Source of the DNA: Mesostigma viride
Taxonomy: Eukaryota; Streptophyta; Mesostigmatophyceae; Mesostigmatales; Mesostigmataceae
Reading direction: 5' to 3'
Length of the DNA stretch: 35,000 nt
Assembly: GCA_009746045.1 (NCBI GenBank)
Contig: RPFO01000448.1
Span: 3,394,049 to 3,429,048, forward strand
The notes beneath the pieces were generated by a model, which saw nothing but the letters and a program-made list of their open reading frames with translations, was not told the origin of the DNA and did no database searches. Position 1 is the first letter of the stretch; each line of letters begins with the position of its first letter. Below, piece by piece: positions 30,901 through 35,000 of the stretch. The translations under genes and the position numbers were made by a program.

Positions 30901-33900
30901 TGAACCGATATGGAGAACCCATCCCTCAACACGATGGAGAGGCCACGAGAGGGGAACCTGCTACGTAGCAACTGCTGCGTAGAAACGTACCTGCTAAGTA
31001 CCGCCAAATAAGTAGAAAATAAGTCGAAGAGCACCTACTAAGAACGTACCTGCACCCAGGGCGCCAGGTCACATCTGCACCCATGCTATGTAAGGACACG
31101 ATTGACGTTATCAAGGCATTAACCCACCCCCCACATCTGCAAATCCAACACAAAACATGCAACGATTATAATTGACATTATCAGGGAATACAACCACCCC
31201 TGTACCCCGCAGGCCATGTACCGGTTACCAGCCGCATGTGCTACGCCAGGTGGCTCCAGCCGCATGCAATGCCCCACACCGCACATGCCTTGTATCATAG
31301 CTTGTCAAGAAACTACTACAGATTACTACCATTTTTAGAAACTAGTATACATATTGATCAGGAAGGGTAAGTTGCGTGAACCGGGCGATGCATGGGAAAC
31401 TACTAATCTTCCATACTACTAACATTAACTTAAAATTTAAAAAACAAGCAGAACTTACACCGTTATAGTATTACAGTACTATATATATACCATTGGCTGT
31501 CTCATTGATAGATACTCAATAACTCACACACTGTCCCACCCATCATCCACACCCACCCACCTGCCAGCGCCGCACGTGCACGTCGTTTGGCTCCAGCGGC
31601 GTGCCGCCCTGTGACGGCAGCAAGTCGCGCAGGTCCTCGGGGTCCAGCAGCTTGCCCACCTCCTCCTTCCGGTACATGGCGATGAAGGGGATCTGGCGGA
31701 CGCCACGCGGCCACGAGTATAGGGGATGGGGAGTATAGGGGAGTGGGGAGAGGGGAGGGGGGAAGGAGGGGCATTGGTGAGGGGTGGGGTGGGGGCAAGG
31801 AGGGGGATTGGTCAGGGGGGACGGGCGGTAGGAGGGGGATTGGCGTGACCGGTACAAAGCCCTAAAGAGGGGAAGGGGGAAAGGGCACGTGGAGGGAGGG
31901 GGCCAATGGGGACAAGTCCGTCGTTCATGCACAAGGGGGGAGCGGGGAGGGGGGAGGGGACAAGGGGAATGGGGGCAACCGCCACGCAGCCATGAATGTC
32001 TTTGGGGGGGCGGGGAGGGGGGGGGGGAGAGGGGGCGGGGGGGAATTCAGTGGGTGGGTGGGTGAGTGGGTGGGTGGGTGGGTGGGTGGGTGGGTGGGTG
32101 GGTGGGTGGGTGGGTGGGTGGGTGGGTGGGTGGGTGGGTGGGTGGGTGGGTGGGTGGGTGGGTGGGAGGGTGGGTGGGTGGGTGGGTGGGTGGGTGGGTG
32201 GGTGGGTGGGTGGGTGGGTGGGTGGGTGGGTGGGTGGGTGGGTGGGTGGGTGGGTGGGTGGGTGGGTGGGTGGGTGGGTGGGTGGGTGGGTGGGTGGGTG
32301 GGCGGGCGGGCAGGGGGCGGGCGGAGCAAGGAATTACTCTTAAGATAGGAGCAACAGGCAAGTAAGACAGGGGTGAGATGCATCGATCGCCGCGACCCCC
32401 CCAAAACACACGCTTAGTAACAAGACCTATTCACGGGCACTAGACATGGCGTCCTCACGATGCACATGCTGACGGCGAGGATGACCTACCTCAGACAACC
32501 AATGCATCCTGGAGCGTAGCACACGCTGCCCGCAGCCACCACGCGCACTATACACCTTCCACGTGATGAGTGCCGTCTCCCAGCGGTCGACCGTGCCATT
32601 GCTAGCATTCAAACACCATGCTTATGAATCCTATTGGATTGGAACTGAAAACCAGTGAGACCGCGGATTGCCCCACCCTCTAACGCGGCCCAACCCCAAG
32701 CGCTCCCACATGCATGAACCGAGCACATAAGCAAGTATTAACATCTTGACATCTGCAAGGAATATAACACACTAGAGTAATGTGCCCCCCCCCCCCCCCC
32801 CCCAGCACCCCCCCAGCACCGCCACCCACCCACTGGCCTCCACGCAACAAATATTCTTTATAATTTCTTACAGCAGCATGGAACCCCATGGGACCCATGT
32901 GCACGAGGCGTACTCACGCAGCCACCCAACTGTATGCGCCCCATGTGGCATTGCTAGGAAACACAACCAGAGAAACCATGACCCATATGCCCCTCTCACG
33001 CGCTACCCACCACCATGCGCTCCACGAGCCGTCACTGGCATCCGACACAAGCAGCAGCACGACCCTTGTCCGTGCGACAAGCCTTGCCTCCCACCCACCT
33101 TCCTACATGCAAACAAGACTCTCAAATCAGCGCATTGAGGCACGACCCCCCTCCATGCGCTCCTCTTACCATAACTGGCATCCGACACAAGCAGCAGCGC
33201 GACCCACCTCCATGCGCTCCACGTGCATGAACATGAGGGCGTTGCGGATGCAGGCAATCACGTCGGCAGGGTCCGCGTGCGCCGCGTGCTCCACGTCCCG
33301 CGCCTGCAGGATCGCTGGGGGCCCCTGGCCGTGGCCGAACGTGCCGGCCGCCGTGACCAGCGGGTGGAACGCGTGGCGGTAGATCCACTCCGCCTCCTCG
33401 GCCAGGCGGTCTTTAGCAGGGGGAGGGCCTAGCTCCTTATCCAGGATCTGCCAACCACCACATAAAGGAGCAGTTGTATTGCCAATCAGTAAACCTACCC
33501 GGCTACTGGCTGGGGTAGAAGGTACGGTACCTGGCATCCTAGACATACCCAGCTGTCATCATTACATTGATGAGAGCGGTCCTCATTATATGATGAGCTG
33601 TCGTAATTATACACATCCCATTCGGCATATATCAAGCATGGTGTCACATCGGTACTGCAAGGCGTGGGGATCGGGGGCCCCGTGGCACTAACAACGTAAC
33701 AACAGCCAAACGAAAAGAAAGTACACATCTTGTGGCACTCCCCGCACTTCTCACCGCTCCCGGCAAACATGCCGTGACACTAAGAAACCGGCATGTGGAT
33801 ATTGACCGAGAGAGATCCAATAGATGCTATTTAGATGCTATTCAGATGCCATATATATGCTACATGGATGCTACATAGATACTACATGGATGCTACATAG

Positions 33901-35000
33901 ATGCAAAAATGCTATATAGATGTCCAACAGAGGTACTCCAGGGTTCCCTACACAGGTGCGCATACACGGATGCACGAGCGAAACAGGGGGGATCCTAACC
34001 AAGGCAGCACAGGGGTTGCCAGCGAACAGTAGATGGGGCGCCCTGGTGACATGTACAGAAGTAAAGGATGTACATGGTGTATCCTAGTGGTTGGTCCCTG
34101 AAACCACACTAGCCACAGACCAACGAAGATAATGCTGGGCCCGACCCCCACACCATAACTAACACTACAAACAGTTTGAGGGGGGGGCACAACCGCCTTC
34201 CTCCTTGCTCCCCGCCACCTCCCCAACCCCCAGCATTCCCACACACCCAAAGTTGCCCCCACCCCATCCACAACCACCTTCGCACCAACAAGCCACCCCT
34301 ATCCCACCGACACCCGCTACCCACCTCCACCCACCTCCCCGATAACCCCCCCAAGCCACACCCACACACCTTCCCCTAACAAATCCCGCCCCCCACCTCC
34401 CCACCCGTCCGACCCAATCCCACTCCTCACCCTTCGCTTATGGACCCCCCCCCAAAAAAAATACCACCAGCATGCGCTCCAACCCACCTGCATGCGCTGC
34501 AACCCACCAGCATACGCTCCCACCCACCAGCATGCACTCCAACCCACCTGCATGCGCTGCAACCCACCTGCATGCGCTCCAACCCACCAGCATGCGCTCC
34601 CACCCACCTGCATGCGCTCCCACCCACCTGCATGCGCTCCGGCACGTCCGTGTTCCGGATCTCCTCATCCTGCACTGTGAGGAAACCCTGGGCGACTATC
34701 GCAGGGTCCAGCCGGCGCTCCGCCTCCGCCAGCGCCCTATTGTGACCACGCCGCCCCCGCCCTCTCCTCCTGCCCCCCTCCTCGTCCCCCTCTTCTGCCC
34801 CCTCGTCCTCGTCCGAGAGGCCCCCGTCAGCGTCTTCATCCTCGCCCCCGTCAAGGGCCGCGCGGCGTGCGCTGTCGTGCCGGGCGGCCCGTTCCAACAT
34901 CTCCTGGATCTCGTCGTCGGCTCCGAAGATGTCAGTCATCTCATTCACCGCGCCGGAGCGCATACCCTTCTTCTTCTTTTTCTTCTTCTTGCTGCACGGT
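23730..35000 (-). CDS. SPT6L: Transcription elongation factor SPT6 (plant SPT6-like), N-terminus beyond the window
   Basis: Eight exons, A to H: 35000(partial)-34628, 33447-33208, 31692-31561, 30348-29929, 29674-28961, 28097-27912, 26782-25652, 24920-23730. SPT6 is a nuclear histone chaperone that travels with RNA polymerase II and binds its phosphorylated linker through tandem SH2 domains. In order the sequence shows: an acidic/basic N-terminal region; EIRNTDVPERMQ (HLTDQDNEIRATDLPERFQ in human SPT6); the helix-turn-helix/core region with IPFIAMYRKEE; the death-like and YqgF-like region; the HhH domain (FVGGLGPRKAAALV); LDGSRVHPESYDFA; an S1 domain; tandem SH2 domains; and a WG/GW tail as in plant SPT6L. 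All seven introns are GT-AG and phase 0, and all exon lengths after A are multiples of three. The gene is intact as far as visible. The first exons lie past position 35000. Confidence 0.95.
25440..25640. repeat. CCCCACC low-complexity tract in SPT6 intron G
   Basis: C-rich on the + strand, so G-rich (GGGTGGGG) in the transcript. It begins about 12 nt after the exon G donor. Frames through it give poly-Pro or poly-Gly and are not genes. Confidence 0.9.
25652..26782 (-). CDS. SPT6L: SPT6 exon G (HhH and S1 domains)
   Basis: 377 codons, from CACGCCAG|CAAGTG to CTCACAG|GTGGGT. In order: HDYPDIVRRAVGLGRQLQSP, LFLRLHPLQEELP, LDLNRAVAHPWQAACLQF, the HhH motif GGLGPRKAAALVQ, LIEDLGMGRCVFMNAAGAL, LDGSRVHPESYDFAMKMSFD, and an S1 fold (RSVFKDFVIVEMEGTRAHGK through QLLHVRVKQLV). 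Confidence 0.95.
26790..26990. repeat. G-rich tract before SPT6 exon G (C-rich in transcript)
   Basis: GGGGCAGG/GGGGTGGGGG repeats on the + strand, a pyrimidine-rich stretch in the transcript just upstream of the exon G acceptor. Confidence 0.85.
27652..27688. repeat. T(~21)G(~13) homopolymer pair
   Basis: A run of about 21 T followed directly by about 13 G in SPT6 intron F. On the transcribed strand this is C then A, and could be an A-tailed insertion remnant. Nothing else is recognised around it. Confidence 0.85.
27826..27935 (-). repeat. Duplicate of SPT6 exon F end plus 5' splice site
   Basis: The real junction, ATCTCCAAC|GTGAGTGTCGTGAGGGCTG, is followed 63 bp later by ATCTCCATG|GTGAGCGCGAGGGCTG; GTCCAGGATYGCCCAA also follows both. 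Two tandem units, each with a usable donor. Confidence 0.85.
27912..28097 (-). CDS. SPT6L: SPT6 exon F
   Basis: 62 codons, from TACCGCAG|GGCGAGC to CTCCAAC|GTGAGT. It continues the YqgF-like domain: GELVDLLYAGHI (GEVTDFLRLPHF in human), then CSEQVPNVCVLGTADMQATK. Both of its edges have intronic copies. Confidence 0.9.
28081..28610 (-). repeat. Five copies of the SPT6 exon F start across its upstream intron
   Basis: AGGTCGACCAGCTCGCCCTG marks the real exon edge (28081-28100) and is repeated identically at 28591-28610. Diverged copies lie at 28162-28180, 28288-28307 and 28408-28427. On the minus strand two copies (28409, 28591) keep the AG of a 3' splice site; in the other two it is mutated. 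Flanking words such as GGTTAC/GTTACC are also shared. Confidence 0.9.
28785..28962 (-). repeat. Array of SPT6 exon E donor-like units
   Basis: Minus strand: the real ATG|GTGGGTGGA is followed by GATGGTGGGTGGAG (donor at about 28905) and by TGGTGGGTGGATGG and TGGTGGGCGGAGG at roughly 40-bp steps, separated by GTGTGGGTGGGTTGG. The intron therefore starts with several GTGGGT sites and is strongly G-rich in the transcript. Confidence 0.8.
28961..29674 (-). CDS. SPT6L: SPT6 exon E
   Basis: 238 codons, from CACCCCAG|AGCGAGG to CCCGATG|GTGGGT. It contains PERLAEGYVCEEFPTASAVL, FGPVKWLKNKPLSAF (YSFKYLKNKPVKEL in human) and the start of the YqgF-like domain (MRTLAACWGPGDPATTFVVL). Confidence 0.93.
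29700..29860. repeat. GGGTGGGG tract filling most of SPT6 intron D
   Basis: G-rich on + (C-rich in transcript), directly upstream of the exon E acceptor. The intron is short (29675-29928), so this tract is most of it. Confidence 0.9.
29929..30348 (-). CDS. SPT6L: SPT6 exon D
   Basis: 140 codons, from CCCCCAG|GCGCTCTGG to CTACCGG|GTAAGG. It encodes LWMVEDWDVKWRRLQRRKQQ, a coiled region, and RRAYTLYQLCVKKGLKTFAS ([20 protein letters not shown] in human). This is the only donor here of the GTAAGG type. Confidence 0.92.
30477..30607. repeat. 68-bp tandem duplication in SPT6 intron C
   Basis: ATGAGACAGCTGAACATTTC starts at 30499 and again at 30567, followed in both by CTAGCCATGGCAGTATAAGG. A partial third unit (AAGGTACCCAAACGA) is at about 30797. 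Confidence 0.9.
30608..30720. repeat. TTAAT/TTGAT AT-rich microsatellite
   Basis: Interleaved ATTAATTA and ATTGATTA units, about 110 bp, inside SPT6 intron C. Confidence 0.9.
30721..31560. other. Rest of SPT6 intron C
   Basis: It includes TGCTACGTAGCAACTGCTGCGTAG-type short repeats (about 30958-30985). No exon is supported. Confidence 0.4.
31561..31692 (-). CDS. SPT6L: SPT6 exon C
   Basis: 44 codons, from CCGCCAG|ATCCCC to TGGCAG|GTGGGT. It starts with IPFIAMYRKEEVGKLLDPED, the most conserved stretch of the core (VPFIAFYRKEYV in human). Confidence 0.93.
32047..32311. repeat. (GGGT)n microsatellite in SPT6 intron B
   Basis: About 65 near-perfect GGGT units, with single interruptions such as GGTGAGTGGG at the start and GGGAGGGT at 32164-32171, ending in GGGC units. 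In the transcript it is (ACCC)n, about 360 nt before the exon C acceptor. The frames through it encode VGGW or PTHP repeats and are artefacts. Confidence 0.97.
32312..33000. other. Part of SPT6 intron B, no gene seen
   Basis: It holds a C20-type run at about 32786-32804 (G in the transcript). At about 32640-32695 a weak tRNA-like stretch lies on the minus strand (TGGGCCGCGTTAGAGG and CAGTTCCAATCC), too diverged to call. Confidence 0.4.
33009..33222 (-). repeat. Copies of SPT6 exon B end plus 5' splice site
   Basis: The real junction, GAGCGCATGGAG|GTGGGTCGCG, is followed 57 bp later by GAGCGCATGGAGGGGGGTCGTG (GT lost), and near 33011 by GAGCGCATGGTG|GTGGGTAGCG (GT kept). CTGCTGCTTGTGTCGGATGC lies between copies in both repeats. 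Confidence 0.88.
33208..33447 (-). CDS. SPT6L: SPT6 exon B
   Basis: 80 codons, from GGTTGGCAG|ATCCTGG to CATGGAG|GTGGGT. It contains LAEEAEWIYRHAF (ELEEEADWIYRNAF in human SPT6) and DVIACIRNALMFMHVERME, a helix pair leading into the next exon. Confidence 0.92.
33815..33925. repeat. AGATGCTA-type tandem repeat in SPT6 intron A
   Basis: About ten degenerate units of ATGCTACATAG/ATGCTATTCAG, 10-12 bp each. Confidence 0.8.
34180..34440. repeat. C-rich low-complexity stretch in SPT6 intron A (G-rich in transcript)
   Basis: CCCCACC/CCACCTCCCC sequence continuing the G-rich character of the transcript downstream of the donor array. No gene. Confidence 0.75.
34468..34640 (-). repeat. 20-bp array of eight 5' splice sites after SPT6 exon A
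   Basis: The exon end GGAGCGCATGCAG|GTGGGTG is repeated with an exact 20-bp period. Junction-equivalent positions are 34628 (real), 34608, 34588, 34568, 34548, 34528, 34508 and 34488, each CAG or CTG followed by GTGGGT; a ninth unit at 34468 is degraded to GTGGTAT. No stop occurs in the continuing frame through the array. Confidence 0.95.
34628..35000 (-). CDS. SPT6L: SPT6 exon A (partial at window edge)
   Basis: Open to the window edge, starting with a Lys run (SKKKKKKKKG), then MTDIFGADDEIQEMLERAAR, an acidic stretch (GGEDEDADGGLSDEDEG), an RRRGRGRRG patch and LTVQDEEIRNTDVPERMQ. The donor is CATGCAG|GTGGGT. A GTGCAG at 34992-34997 on the minus strand could be its acceptor, putting the exon start about 9 nt from the edge. 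Confidence 0.9.

Noticed and set aside
32047-32409. Long open frames on both strands (VGGW repeats, PTHP repeats)
   Set aside because: They are the four-base satellite read in different frames; real SPT6 exons flank it and the region is an intron.
34468-34640. CRISPR-like array
   Set aside because: Period is 20 bp with no unique spacers, the genome is eukaryotic, and the units are copies of the exon A border.

Overview
This is a nuclear eukaryotic window with split genes, long repeat-filled introns, and GC-rich exons set in lower-GC surroundings. The best-recognised genes are green-lineage types: an SPT6 elongation factor whose C-terminus carries tandem SH2 domains followed by a WG/GW (AGO-hook-like) tail, as in plant SPT6-like proteins, and a type II metacaspase, a class typical of plants and green algae. 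My best guess is a streptophyte (charophyte-like) alga with an expanded genome. That is inference; no ribosomal or plastid marker is present to fix it.

Layout. 1-2040: an acidic Ser/Glu-rich coding exon, non-coding sequence, then a hairpin-flanked G-rich minisatellite. 2043-4234: a cluster of direct and inverted copies of GGTGGGACA, then an unrecognised two-exon Lys/Glu-rich gene on the + strand with two reading-frame breaks. 4235-11200: mostly non-coding or decayed sequence, with a GGTACC-rich block and a degraded coding-like stretch on the minus strand. 11219-17581 (minus): a type II metacaspase in at least six exons, including an apparent 8-nt microexon; its last exon was not found. 17582-18885: shared upstream region of a divergent gene pair. 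18886-19809 (+): an intronless multi-pass membrane protein. 21158-22902: a non-autonomous element with piggyBac-style TTAA/CCC ends. 23730-35000 (minus): SPT6, eight exons visible, N-terminus cut off by the window edge.

The most unusual signal is shared by the two long minus-strand genes. At many exon borders, a piece of exon edge together with its splice site has been tandemly copied into the neighbouring intron: eight 5' splice sites at exactly 20-bp spacing after the first visible SPT6 exon, five copies of one SPT6 exon start, and copies at both edges of metacaspase exons 4 and 5. Many SPT6 introns also begin G-rich and end C-rich on the transcribed strand, most donors read GTGGGT, and all seven SPT6 introns are phase 0. 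Together this suggests a local process that duplicates exon-intron borders and expands introns while leaving the reading frame usable.
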